This document shows, piece after piece, positions 1 to 10,855 of a stretch of DNA of 64,000 nucleotides (position 1 is the stretch's first letter; every line of letters starts with the position of its first letter). The translations under genes and the position numbers were made by a program. The stretch covers positions 1,922,001 through 1,986,000 of the forward strand of contig NBBA01000004.1 of the NCBI GenBank assembly GCA_002794785.1. Reading direction: 5' to 3'. Under the pieces are notes generated by a model. It ran no database searches. It had not been told where the DNA came from and saw nothing but the letters and a program-made list of their open reading frames with translations. The DNA comes from Coniferiporia sulphurascens. Lineage: Eukaryota; Basidiomycota; Agaricomycetes; Hymenochaetales; Hymenochaetaceae.

Positions 1-916
1 CGGAGTTCCCCCAGTTCGAGCGGTTGCTCCCCCATGTCAGGGGCAACATCGGCTTTGTCTTCACATCCGGTGATCTCAAGGATGTCCGTGACATCATTGT
101 CTCGAACGTCGTTGCTGCACCCGCCCGTGCCGGCGCGTTTGCCCCGAAGGACGTCGTTGTCCCGGCCGGTAACACTGGGATGGAGCCAGGAAAGACCTCT
201 TTCTTCCAGGCTCTTAACATCCCGACCAAGATTGCTCGTGGGACGATCGAAATCGTGTCAGACATCAAGGTCGTGACGGCCGGCACGCGTGTTGGATCTT
301 CCGAAGCGACACTCCTTAACATGCTCAATATTTCACCGTTCACGTACGGTATGTCCGTTGTGCAGGTCTACGACCAGGGCAATGCATTCCCACCGTCCGT
401 CCTGGACATCGGCGAGGATGAGCTTATCGACCGCTTCCTCTCCGGAATTAAGAGCATCGCTGCGATTTCCCTTGCTCTCAACTACCCGACGATCGTATCC
501 GTTTCTCACACGCTCGTCAACGCGTACAAAAAGCTTATCGCGATTGCACTGGTCACCGATTACACGTTCGAGGGTGCCGAAAAGGTGGGCCCTTCTTTTT
601 ATTCTTTAATTCGTTGTCGTTTTGCTCCAAGGATGGATCGTGATACACTGAAAATACTGACTGTCCCTCGGGGGCTCATTGTGAAAATTATAAACATTTC
701 TGATGGATCCTTCTTATTAATGTATTGTGTTTGTACATGTACTGATGACTTTGGTTCATCTAGATCAAGGACATCCTCGCCAACCCCGAGGCGTATGCTG
801 CCGCCGCCCCTGTTGCTGCAGCTCCGTCGGCTGCGGCCGAGGAGGCCAAGGTAGAGGAGAAGGAGGAAGAAAAGGAGGAGTCGGACGACGACATGGGCTT
901 TGGTCTCTTCGACTAA
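1..916 (+). CDS. RPP0: 60S acidic ribosomal protein P0, 5'-truncated
   Basis: Ribosomal stalk protein P0, which anchors the P1/P2 dimers at the GTPase centre of the 60S subunit. The window opens inside the gene, so the N-terminal part is missing. Two exons are visible: up to base 584, and 764-916, joined in phase 0 across a 180-nt intron. The first carries the uL10 body ([25 protein letters not shown] region and the alpha-helical segment with SPFTYGM). The second encodes an Ala-rich hinge, a run of Glu/Lys, and the diagnostic C-terminal tail [11 protein letters not shown] shared by P0, P1 and P2. The tail together with the large upstream domain separates P0 from the small P1/P2 proteins. No defect is seen in the part present. 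Confidence 0.95.
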
Positions 917-1974
917 GCATATGTTTATTTGCCATCTGTACTCAGCTGTATTCTTGCAAAAAATTTCGCTATCCCTTGTGGCAGTGTGTGCGTGCAGCAC
1001 GTGATCAGGAAAATGGAAGCCTATCTCAAGCGAAACCCGTGAGAAACTCTGTCGAGAATTCCTGCGGTGATGACTTAAACAATTTTTCTAATTGCCCCTG
1101 AGGGGTTCGGTTGTATTTTCTCTCATGCTATTGGCTCGCTCGCTCCACCCAATCTACTTGCTCAGGGCTCCCACTCTTCACGTGTGGCTCCACATGCAAA
1201 CACGTCCTTCCCAATTTAAAGTTCATGCAAATTTAGACGGAGCCTAAAAAGGTCAAAACCGTAAGCTGTGAGGATCGGTATGTCCTCTGTGTCAATACAT
1301 TTCTGCTCCCGTAGGTACTCTTCTCCACTGGCGAGAAAAGCAAGTGAGCGGATATTTCAAAGGAAGAAGACCGTGCGATAGCAAAGGATACCACCGGTTT
1401 GCTTTTCCGACTGAAGAGCATAACTACTCGATGCGGTACTAGGTCAGGTTTTGAAACTTATCTCTTCGGAGACCATCTCCGGTCCCGCACGGCCAATAGC
1501 AGTCTCTTTTCTCTATCAGAAGCAGTGCCGCACTAGTTTCTTAACCCCCATTTCTCGACCCGAACGCGGGTACTCGTGATAGTATTAGCAGACGCCGTAT
1601 GTACATGTTTTCAGTCAGGTACATTTTCGCCTAGAGAAACTATCAGATATCAGTGGGACTGATTGCCTAGATGGGCGCCCTGATTAGGCGGAGCTTATAG
1701 CCGGACATTTCCGATCACACTACTCAAGGTGACCGGTGTGGAGAACTACCTTATTTCTTTGTTTAGAAACTGGTTAAGGGAAAAAACATGTTTCCGCGAA
1801 AACACGGTGAGTCTTTAAAGAGACCTAGGGAGGGAGGGTGTCGCTCAGATTCTTCCCACTTCCCCTCATTAGCGCGCCCTACCTGTCGTCACTTGTGTTC
1901 ATCGTGCTATCAGTAAGTACTCTTTAAACGCATATCCTCGCTCGCCCAGCTTACCAGGCGATTTGCGCAGAACC
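917..1974. other. intergenic region
   Basis: About 1 kb between P0 and the next gene on the same strand. It should hold the P0 terminator and the promoter of the next gene. No coding exon, RNA gene or repeat was recognised. Confidence 0.5.
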
Positions 1975-2718
1975 ATGTCCGCACCCAAACCGTCTTCGTT
2001 CAGCCCCTTTCCGCAGTCTCTAAACGCGGAAACCAAACCGGACTCAAGCTCCGAGCTTGTTGGTGGCACATTCGCGCTCCTCTCCCCGTTCGGAGTCAAT
2101 TTCCAGCAGACAAGTCCGGGGAGCTCTAACAGTACCCTGGAGTCTCCGTCCGAGACCTCAGCCGCCTCCTTCAGCCTCCCGCCTGAGTCCCCCACACCCA
2201 CACTCGTGTCCTCTCTTGATGCGCACAACCACCCAGACTCCGTTCTTGACGATCCTTCGTATGACCCGACCCACTTCGAGGCCTCTGCAGACGACCACGT
2301 GGCGGAGCCGATGCTCTTCGAACACGAGATCGAGGTCCTCCCGAACTCAGGCGACGAGACGCATCCCGGCGCGTGCGTGGCCCCAATGAAGCTACAGGAC
2401 TTCACGTCTCCTGAATTCCTTGGCCTGGTCTTCGTCAGCGACGCGACACCCGGCGCGGCGCAATACTCAGCGCTCTTCGAGATATCTCCGCGCGCTGTGA
2501 CTGCGCGTCGCTCTCTCGATGAGGAGGATGATGCATACGAGCCGCTCCAGGCCGTCTGGCACCCTGGCTCATTCGTGCTTGTGAAGATACCCAACCGCAC
2601 CCCCGGTGCTGCCGAACCACCCTTCATCTACCAGCGCATGTATCTCTACACCCTTCTCGCGCCTACAGGCGCCTGGGTCATCGACGCGGCCGAGTCCTCC
2701 GACTCCGACTCCGACTGA
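1975..2718 (+). CDS. uncharacterised acidic, Ser/Pro-rich protein
   Basis: Single-exon gene of 247 residues starting at the ATG at 1975; no upstream in-frame ATG is seen in the open frame. The first half is Ser/Pro/Glu-rich and probably disordered. Residues about 125-235 look folded, with a segment around FLGLVFVSDATPGAAQYSALFEI and a Trp-Pro-Gly segment near AVWHPGSFVLVKIPNR. The C-terminus ends in an SDSDSD acidic run. No signal peptide, membrane helix or catalytic motif is evident, and I do not recognise the family. An open frame of 242 codons lies antisense over 1899-2627, but its composition mirrors this gene and it is probably a shadow. Gene-like codon use supports a real gene; the function is unknown. 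Confidence 0.6.
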   Translation: MSAPKPSSFSPFPQSLNAETKPDSSSELVGGTFALLSPFGVNFQQTSPGSSNSTLESPSETSAASFSLPPESPTPTLVSSLDAHNHPDSVLDDPSYDPTHFEASADDHVAEPMLFEHEIEVLPNSGDETHPGACVAPMKLQDFTSPEFLGLVFVSDATPGAAQYSALFEISPRAVTARRSLDEEDDAYEPLQAVWHPGSFVLVKIPNRTPGAAEPPFIYQRMYLYTLLAPTGAWVIDAAESSDSDSD

Positions 2719-5113
2719 AGTTCGCCACACTCCGAGATGACCGCGGCCAACCATCTCTCCCGGCCGACAGTCGTCTCTAGCCCCTACCAACATTTCCGAT
2801 CTACCTTTATTCTTTCACTGTATCCGAATTCTCCCAGGCACAGCAACCACAAGCGCGCATGTCGCCTTCTCTTAGCACGCTCTGGTACAACTACCATTAC
2901 GTCAGCCAAAGCCACGTTCACACGCCTCGAACTCAAACAAAGTTGCCCGCCACGCCGATAATCGGTTATGCTTAAATACTCCTATCCATCACATTGGCCA
3001 GTCCTCCGTATTCAGACCCCGACTAATCGGTTCCTAAGGTCGTGCGGTGTCACTGCTCTCCAATCACGAACCCTTCTCGCATATTCCAATTTATATTCAC
3101 CATCTCCCTCTTGTACCACCACCACCACCACCAAATGTTGTCGCTCCTCGTCGCTTTCCACTTTACTACTTTCCCGGATCCACTTCTCTGCTCTCTGTCT
3201 TGCTTTCGACACGCTGTCCTCGCATCTTATCTCTGCATCTTGTCAATTCCCAAAAATGTTTTACCATCTGACGGATGGTTGTCTCTTTCCCCCCACTTTC
3301 AAAATGCTTTCTTGTCCGCTTTCCTCATCTTTGCTATCCAATTTATATTCTCGCAACTCATGATTATCGCTACTCTCTATCGCATCGATCACCCCTCATC
3401 TTCCTATTTCTTTTACGATCAATCCCGCAGTCCGCCGTCTGAAGGACGGCAGCGGAACCAGTTCAGTCTTGCATAGTATCTCAGTATCCTCGCGTCACCC
3501 CAGTTGTTGTTGCTGTTTTCTTACCTTCTTCTCACATACTTTGGATACATCCCACCCCTCTCGGAATACATGGAGATTAGCATATCGAATATCAACTGTG
3601 TATTTGTAGACGTCATCGACATAGCGGACAATTTAGGATGCGATTCGCTCCTCAGACACGTACTGTCCTTCGAAACGGCAAATTAAAACGCTTGTAAAAC
3701 TTAAGCAGTACCTTTGCCAGAGAGGCAGAAACGTGGGAAGGCACCTCGAAGAGAGAGTCGCCTATTTCAGGAGCGAGAAGGGAAGTTGATACAAGCAGCA
3801 CGAGGAGGAAAACGAACTCAAAGGAAATAATAAAGAAAGCTTTACTTCCTATACGCTTTCAGATCTGCAGACACGCGATTCAGGCTTCTAGAAGCATGCT
3901 GATCATGAATGAACACAGTCACGCTTGAAGCAGTCCAGACTTAGGTTCAGAGCCGGCGGGTTGGACTGTACGTACAAGTAAATATAAATCTAGGGTTTGA
4001 ACTGAGCGCTCCGGACTCCACGAGATTCCGGAAACCGAAATGATATCAATTTGAAATTGCAACGAATGCGGAAGATGGTTGACTCAGTAATGCGACCGCT
4101 GACGTGTTAGAAGAGGGGATGGAAAACTAGGGGGCTTGCCTCCGATAGCCACATGCGTATCGGCGCAGTGGACCGGGCGTTTTGTATCTCGATAATAAAT
4201 AAGACTAAGCTGGGCAAGATGAAAGGAGCTTGCGAGAAAAGGCCAGGACGGTCCGACTCAAGTGACTCCGAGACGAGAGAAAGCCGTAGATGGTTCGAGA
4301 TTTTGCGGTCGATACTTGGGACATGATAGCATACGGCAGCGAAACACAGTGCACAGTCGACGAACGTGCACCGAATTGCGGAAATTGGACGGTCGTTCCG
4401 CAGCAAGTCCCGGGGAGCGAGGAGACACACCAGCTGCATACAAGCAGTAGCCTTGCAATCCGCCAATCCGGTGTCTGTAGCTTCCCACAGGCTTTTGTCC
4501 AGGAGAACACCAGAAAGTTCGGCGAAAAACGGAGGGAAGGGCCGAAAAGAGAAGATCGGAGTTGATCTGAGTGACAGCTCACCATCCAGTTTCCGCGCAT
4601 TTTCGGGCACAACAGACCACGTTTGGAGTTGACGACCAAGAGTCGACAGACATTGCCGCAATAAGCCCGCAGGCAGTGTGGGAAGGACCTTCCTGATAGC
4701 CCGATAGAAGGATTTGGAGAGATTTCCTGGGCGTCAGCCGTGGCAAAGGACGGGAGACGTTTGCAAGGGCACGCAGGCAGCGCTGACCACGTCGCAGCGG
4801 GGCGATGTCGGTGGACGGATAAGCAGAAGAGCGCGAATGAAAGGCGCCCTTTGGAGACCGTGGCGGGTGTGACTGCTGCGTCGGTCACGGCCGTGACGGA
4901 CCGAATGACGTCCGTATGACCCGCTCCTTCTTGTGCATATATTCTCTTGCGCTCCCGCTCTGCTCTTTCTGACTTTTTCTCCTGCCCCAGGAATCGATAA
5001 GCGTGGCTACTTAACCCCTCTCTGGCACTCCCCTCTCTCCTCTCCTTCTAACCACCACCGCCACTCCCGATCCCCGAACTCCTCCACGCGTCCGGCGCAC
5101 ACTCTCCGCTGCC
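2719..5113. other. long intergenic region upstream of TPS1
   Basis: About 2.4 kb. 2900-3500 is strongly pyrimidine-rich on the + strand and includes a short CAC/ACC triplet run near 3116-3135. Several short antisense frames at 4107-4888 have no recognisable content. The last 200 bases before TPS1 are again CT-rich. No gene is supported. Confidence 0.45.
4936..4943 (+). promoter_or_regulatory. possible TATA element of TPS1
   Basis: CATATATT lies 170 bases upstream of the TPS1 start codon and is followed by long CT-rich tracts up to the ATG, a common arrangement at fungal transcription starts. It is a weak motif match only. Confidence 0.3.
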
Positions 5114-7238
5114 ATGGAACCCGACGCTGGCAAACCACGGCTCATCGTCGTGTCCAACCGTCTCCCAGTTACAATTACCAAGGATGCCGCAGGCGAGTAC
5201 CACTTCAAGATGTCTTCGGGCGGGCTCGTCTCTGCTCTGTCCGGCTGCAAAAAATCCTTGACATTCACCTGGATCGGTTGGCCCGGCTTTTCCATTCCCC
5301 TCAGGGACCGTCCGCTCGTCGACCGTCGTCTTATGGAAGAATACTCCTGCCAAGCAGTTTATCTCGACGATGAGCTCGCAGACCGCCACTACAACGGATT
5401 CTCGAATTCAATCCTATGGCCACTCTTCCATTACCACCCCGGAGAGATGAACTTCGACGAGGAGAACTGGCTCGCTTACCGCCAGGCCAACCTCAAATTC
5501 GCAGAGGCGGTGCGCGCTCATCTCCGCAGCGGAGACATGGTCTGGGTTCAGGACTACCACCTTATGCTTCTTCCTATGCTTCTCCGTAACATTCTTGAAA
5601 ACGTGGACAAGAAGAGCTACCTTTCAAGGCGCGAACTCAGTCGCGTAACGGAAGGCATGGAGGACGATTTCAGTGGTCACGAAGGAGGGACGACGATACT
5701 GAACGTCAAGATTGGATTCTTCCTTCACACTCCGTTCCCGAGTAGCGAGATCTACCGGCAAGCATATCCTGTCAACTATCACTCATTCTACAAAATATTA
5801 ATATAAAAACGTTAAAAATAGCATCCTCCCTGTCCGACGGGAAATCCTTCTAGGCATCCTCTATTGTGATCTCATCGGGTTTCATACATACGATTACGCG
5901 CGTCATTTTTTGTCTTCCTGCACGCGCATCCTGGGGTTGCCCACCATGCCCAACGGTGTCGAATTCGAAGGCCGTCTTGCGCACGTCGGCACATTCCCCA
6001 TCGGAATTGATCCAAGCTCGTTCCTTGACAACCTTGAAAAGGAGAAAGTCAAGAATCGCATCTCTGAGCTTGAGCAACGTTTCAAAGGTGTCAAGCTTAT
6101 TGTCGGCGTTGATCGTCTTGACTATATAAAGGGCGTTCCGCAGAAAATGCACGCGTTAGAGCTGTTCCTTACTCAACACCCGGAATGGATCGGAAAGGTA
6201 TACTCGGCACTCAATCTGTTAATCTTCCTTCTAAGCCGTCTCTCACGCAGGTTGTCCTCGTGCAACTCGCTGTTCCCTCCCGGCAAGATGTTGAAGAATA
6301 TCAGAACTTACGCTCGACGGTCAATGAGCTTGTGGGGCGTATTAACGGACGCTTCGGCACTGTCGAGTTCATGCCTATCCATTTCATGCACAAGAGTTTG
6401 GCGTTCGATGAGCTTTGTGCACTTTACGCTGTCAGCGATGTATGCCTTGTTAGCAGTACACGCGATGGGATGAACTTGGTAGAATTCTTTTTTCCATCCT
6501 CTCTAAGAAAAGATGACTTAAATTATGTTCAACAGGTTTCTTACGAGTACATCGCGTGTCAGCAGGCGCGTCAAGGAGCAATGATCATTTCTGAGTTTGC
6601 GGGCGCCGCACAAAGCTTGAACGGCTCGATTGTTGTCAACCCATGGGATTCACAGCAGGTCGCGGATGCAATCTACGAAGCAGTCACTATGGATGCCGGG
6701 ACGCGTGCGGAGAATCATCGCAAGCTCTTTAAAGTAACCACTCTTTCTTCCAATTTTGGTCGGAATATTGATTTCTGTATCTATTTTATGTCTTTAGTAT
6801 ATCAAAAAATACTCAGCCTCATTCTGGGGCAATTCGTTTGTCGGAGAGATGACGAAAATCAGACCAGGCGATGAGGCTGCATTCGGGGCCCCTGCACGCG
6901 ATGAGGCGCGCAATTCGGACATTGCAGGCAAGACGGCCATCGTGAACGACGCTGATATGGAGGATGCTATCGCTAAGGAATCTTCTGCGGGTAGCAATGG
7001 CATCAACAACGCCAAGAAAACGAATGGTACCAACGGCGTAATTGGCGTCGGAGGTGTTAATGGAAGCAGCGCTGTAAATGGAGTCAACGGCGTCAACGGA
7101 ATTAACGGTGTCAAAGAGATTAACGGCATCAACGGCTCTCACGGAAAAGAAAACGGGCATATGAAGGAAATGCTTGAGGACGCTGCAGAGGGGCTCGCGC
7201 ACGGCGAGGGACAGGTTGCTGTGCAGCAGTCTTCGTAA
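5114..7238 (+). CDS. TPS1: alpha,alpha-trehalose-phosphate synthase (UDP-forming)
   Basis: GT20 glycosyltransferase that makes trehalose 6-phosphate from UDP-glucose and glucose 6-phosphate in the cytosol. Five exons: 5114-5757, 5822-6197, 6251-6478, 6536-6733, 6798-7238 (628 residues). Family motifs run in order: SNRLPVT, SSGGLVSAL, IGWPG, WPLFHYHPGE, VWVQDYHLMLLP, FFLHTPFPSSEIYR, GFHTYDYARHF, VDRLDYIKG, STRDGMNLVSYEY. The start sits in a good context (GCCATGG). Intron 1 is joined in frame only with a GC donor (GCAAGC), the nearest GT donors giving the wrong phase. The C-terminal 130 or so residues go beyond the catalytic domain and contain a low-complexity block rich in Asn-Gly pairs (about residues 545-590). 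No phosphatase domain is present, as expected for TPS1 rather than TPS2. Confidence 0.95.
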
Positions 7239-8289
7239 ACAAGGAGCTCGAAGGGTCTGCTACTTGTTTTCCAGCCCCCACCCTGTAGCATCTTCGCAGC
7301 AACTCAAGGAGGTTGACAAGTGCACTCAGAACACGAATGGCATAGTCCCTGCCACCCATTCCCCACAGTCTGGACCCTCATTTTCGTGCTATCGATTTCC
7401 CTGCGTTTACATTTCTGCGCCTACGTTTCATTCAGAAGATACTGTATAGAGCTGTCCTTTTCTTTTGCACCTTCCCCCCTCCCACTCTGTTCAACACGTG
7501 ACTGCAACAGATTATACTCGGTCGCGACGGTTTCTCCTCACGTCCCACACACGATCGACTGGTCATGCATAATCAGTCGGGTGCACTTCCACCTTCCACC
7601 TTTTTCTGGTTTGTTGTTGTTCGCATATCTCCATCTTGTTTCCCATATCCCGATGCACATTTTTAAGTATTACCTCACATATACATGCAGCTCCTCCCGC
7701 CTCCATCCACTTGGGTTATTTCTTTGCATCCGATTCTATCCGAAGCATAATCCGAGGTCGCGATGTCACGCAATGTTGCCAAACTATGGCCTCTTTATTC
7801 TGGCTCGTGCCGCGATAAGTATGCTTTTGGACGCGAACCATTGCGTGTACCATCCGCATGCCCAATTTGATGTAATACTACACCGACGAAACACTAGTGT
7901 TGTGTTCGGCTGTTTATATGACTAGAACGCTTAGCGGGGCGTTCACAAGACTCCGGATGTATCATACAAGATGTACAATTTTCGGTGGGCTGAAATAGGT
8001 TCGGTGTTACAAGTGTACAAATAAAATGAAATGCTCAAAATGTAAAGTATAATACAAGTGAGTAGCAAAGCGTCAATTATAAGAGCTAAGAGTGGGTGTA
8101 GTCCAATAAACGTCGCGTCTGAGTTTCTTAGAATAATCCGTGCAAATGAAAGAGCAAGTAAGGATCGAGAGTGACAGTTCGTACACATTAAGGTCTACGG
8201 TATCGGGTGCGTAGGACGAAATTGTAGTGTGTAGGTTAGCGAGTCGGTTTCGTTGCGTTCTAGACGCTGAGAGGGTCCATTCTTCTCTA
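7239..8289. other. intergenic region between convergent genes
   Basis: About 1 kb between the stop of TPS1 and the stop of the antisense gene at 8290. Pyrimidine-rich on the + strand near 7440-7700. It should hold both 3' UTRs. Nothing else was recognised. Confidence 0.45.
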
Positions 8290-9186
8290 TCACACACTCG
8301 GAGACACCGGTCCTGAGTCTATTGTGGCCGACAATACAGCGCGGGAGCATATTTTGCAGAAGCATGGGGACGGAGGTACCTCGGAGGCGGGAGACGGCGG
8401 CCGCTCGAGCGGGCCGGGCGCGTTGCACGGGGCCCGGTGTCTGGCGCAGAGCGCGAAGGGCGCATCTAGGAATTCGCCGAAGAGCATCAGTTGCTTCTCG
8501 GTGTATGACCCCGACAACAGCTCCGGGAGCACTGCTCCGGCTTGGCGAAGATCTCCATCGGCTTTTGGCCTAGGGGGGCCTGGGACGGCCCGGTTTGGCT
8601 GCTCGGCTATGGTGACGCGACGGGGACGGCCGCGTTTCTCGGGCTGGCTGAGCGTGAGTGTGGCGAGTTGGCTTGCGATCGTTCCTGGACGTCGTGGCCA
8701 GGAGCGACCAAGACCTGACTCTTCTGCCGAATATGGGAGGCACGATATGGGACCCACTGCAGATGTGGGCGGACGTCGGTCGGCGTAGCACATCTCTGCG
8801 GATTCGGAATAACAGCTGCGATCGGCTTCTGAGTCGGAGTCAGAGTCGACAGCGTGCTGCGGGATAATACGTGCGCGCGTGAGCTTGCGCGCCAATGGGG
8901 GTGGGAAGTACACAGCGTGGCCCAGCTCGGCCAATCCCAGTTCATTGTCGGAGTCGGAGGATGGGAGTTGCAACGAGTCGCGTCCGAAGCACATGGTCCC
9001 CATTGACCCCGAGTCTGAGGAGTCTTCTGGGTCGCTAAAACTAAACTTTGAACTTGTCCCTCGCTCTTGAGCGGGCTGCGCCCCGAGGGTGGAGGCGAAC
9101 AGGCCTAGTGCGGCAAATTCCGTCGACTCGGGCTTCTGGAGTGCCTGGAAAGCAGGGACCGAGTTGCGTTGGAGCAGGACAGGCAT
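8290..9186 (-). CDS. uncharacterised protein with an AT-hook-like motif
   Basis: Single open frame of 298 residues, convergent with TPS1. Ser/Asp-rich stretches (SSDSDNE near residue 75, DSDSDSEAD near residue 115) alternate with Pro/Arg-rich parts. Around residue 185 the core KRGRPRR matches the AT-hook type that binds the minor groove of AT-rich DNA. The C-terminal third has a Cys/His cluster (CARHRAPC, then CFCKIC), which could bind metal but fits no zinc-finger spacing I can name. The acidic patches resemble casein kinase 2 sites. A nuclear role is inferred from the AT-hook alone. An additional 5' exon cannot be excluded. Confidence 0.5.
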   Translation of the reverse strand: MPVLLQRNSVPAFQALQKPESTEFAALGLFASTLGAQPAQERGTSSKFSFSDPEDSSDSGSMGTMCFGRDSLQLPSSDSDNELGLAELGHAVYFPPPLARKLTRARIIPQHAVDSDSDSEADRSCYSESAEMCYADRRPPTSAVGPISCLPYSAEESGLGRSWPRRPGTIASQLATLTLSQPEKRGRPRRVTIAEQPNRAVPGPPRPKADGDLRQAGAVLPELLSGSYTEKQLMLFGEFLDAPFALCARHRAPCNAPGPLERPPSPASEVPPSPCFCKICSRAVLSATIDSGPVSPSV

Positions 9187-10650
9187 TCTAGCGGTGGTCT
9201 AGCGCGCGGTGCTTTTAGCTTGAATACTTTGGCGAAGGTCGGGTTGCGGATACTTGGTCTCCGAAACGAACTATCGGACAAGGAACGGAGGAAGTATGTG
9301 CCAGTAGAAGCTCAAGGAGGCTTACTGTTATATACGAGAAAGCCGTTGTGGCCAGAATGACTTACAAGTGGCTAGCCACGATCAAATTGCCATTCCGCAA
9401 TCGACTTTGACACATGGGGTGGTATAATGAGTGACCGAGAAAGCACTGATGTGGCTGCGGGAGTTCTTCATACTTCACTTTCCGTCATATGTGTCGAGTA
9501 GCCTTTGTAAATGTGGCGACAAAGCGAGAAAAGAAGGGCTGACATTAATATATGCGACGAGGCCGTTGCGGAAGGGTCAGTTGCGAATTCTCCAACAAAG
9601 AAAGAAAGAAATGTGCCACTATAGGAAGACACGACGCGACCTGTCACAAAGCACGTGATATATAACACACCAAATAAAGCGATTATTGCTGTCTATAATG
9701 CCAGTTCTGAGTTACGAATAGCTGAAAAGGATTGCAACAGCTCGTCTACATTTAGTTGAAATTCAAATACAAGTTGGAGTTCTTCACGCCTCAAGAAACC
9801 TAAGGAACTTAATAATTGACACCTTGACATTTATGTTACTCATGTCGACTGCTCGTACTACACGATTCAACTTCTTCTGTCAAATGGAGGCAAAAAGACT
9901 GGATTTACTGACCTCGACTTTCATTGACGCCAAAAATGTCCTAAGTATGCCTATCTAGCATACGCTAACACGAACGGATTCGCGTTCGTAGCTGACCGGC
10001 GGTGCAATTTCGTACAATTTCGGCCCGACTCCGGCGAGAGGAAACCTCACGAGGGCCACAAGCAAGGAGAAATCAGCCTTGTAGTCGTTTACATGCTTGC
10101 GCGGGAGCGGGAGGGCACCGGCATGGCCAGCACAATGGTAATGGAGCATTAATGCCCGCCTGGGCCATAAGTAAATCGTCTTAATAATTTTCGTCTGTGA
10201 ATATTATCCTAATGCATCCGTGTGACAGCCCCCGAGTATTTCTAGTCGAATGGCAAGCAGGTTGCATGATTTTCCGGCACTAGCGACCTTTAATCACCAT
10301 CGCGGTCCCGACGAGGATTCGAGGATCGAATAATCGAATGAATGATTAATGTTATGATGATGAGGCACGTGATATATACTGCCTCAAGCGACTCCCCGAT
10401 TTCTGCCACCGACGTCCACTGCTTGTCCTCCCAGTTCATTATTCTATCGTGATTGCAAACCGCCGCAGGCACATTCGTAGTGGGGTCCGCAACATGATTG
10501 ACTTTGTTCTAGAAAAACCCTTTACCCGATACGCGAGTCTTGTGAGCAAGTCGGTCAAGTGACCCGCCCGACATTTGAAGAGTCGATCCTCGACGCCCTT
10601 CCTCCTTGCTGGCTGAAATTCAATGGAAAATTGATTAACAGACTCCCCCT
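9187..10650. other. intergenic region left of the duplication
   Basis: About 1.4 kb, AT-richer than the flanking genes. No coding exon, transposon ORF or RNA gene was recognised. The left arm of the inverted duplication begins near its right end. Confidence 0.4.
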
Positions 10651-10855
10651 GCCCAAGTGGTCCGCTCGGCTCCTCAGTCAGCCCTGGCAGGAGTCACGGG
10701 TGCACATCGAATCCTTTCCCTCCTTCGTTTACGCGTTCTTCGACCTAATGCACTATGATTAGACTTTCAAGCGTCATGGCCCGGCTCCGCTGAGGCTACT
10801 TAAAGTCCGAGCGGCGAAGGAGGTCGGGATTCAGTCAACCCTGCTCGAGTTCGCG

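Noticed and set aside
1899..2627. 242-codon open frame antisense to the acidic protein gene
   Set aside because: Its Ser/Gly/Arg-rich composition mirrors the coding strand and it has no domain features.
4107..4888. Overlapping antisense frames upstream of TPS1
   Set aside because: No family motif, no consistent splice structure, and several equally long competing frames.
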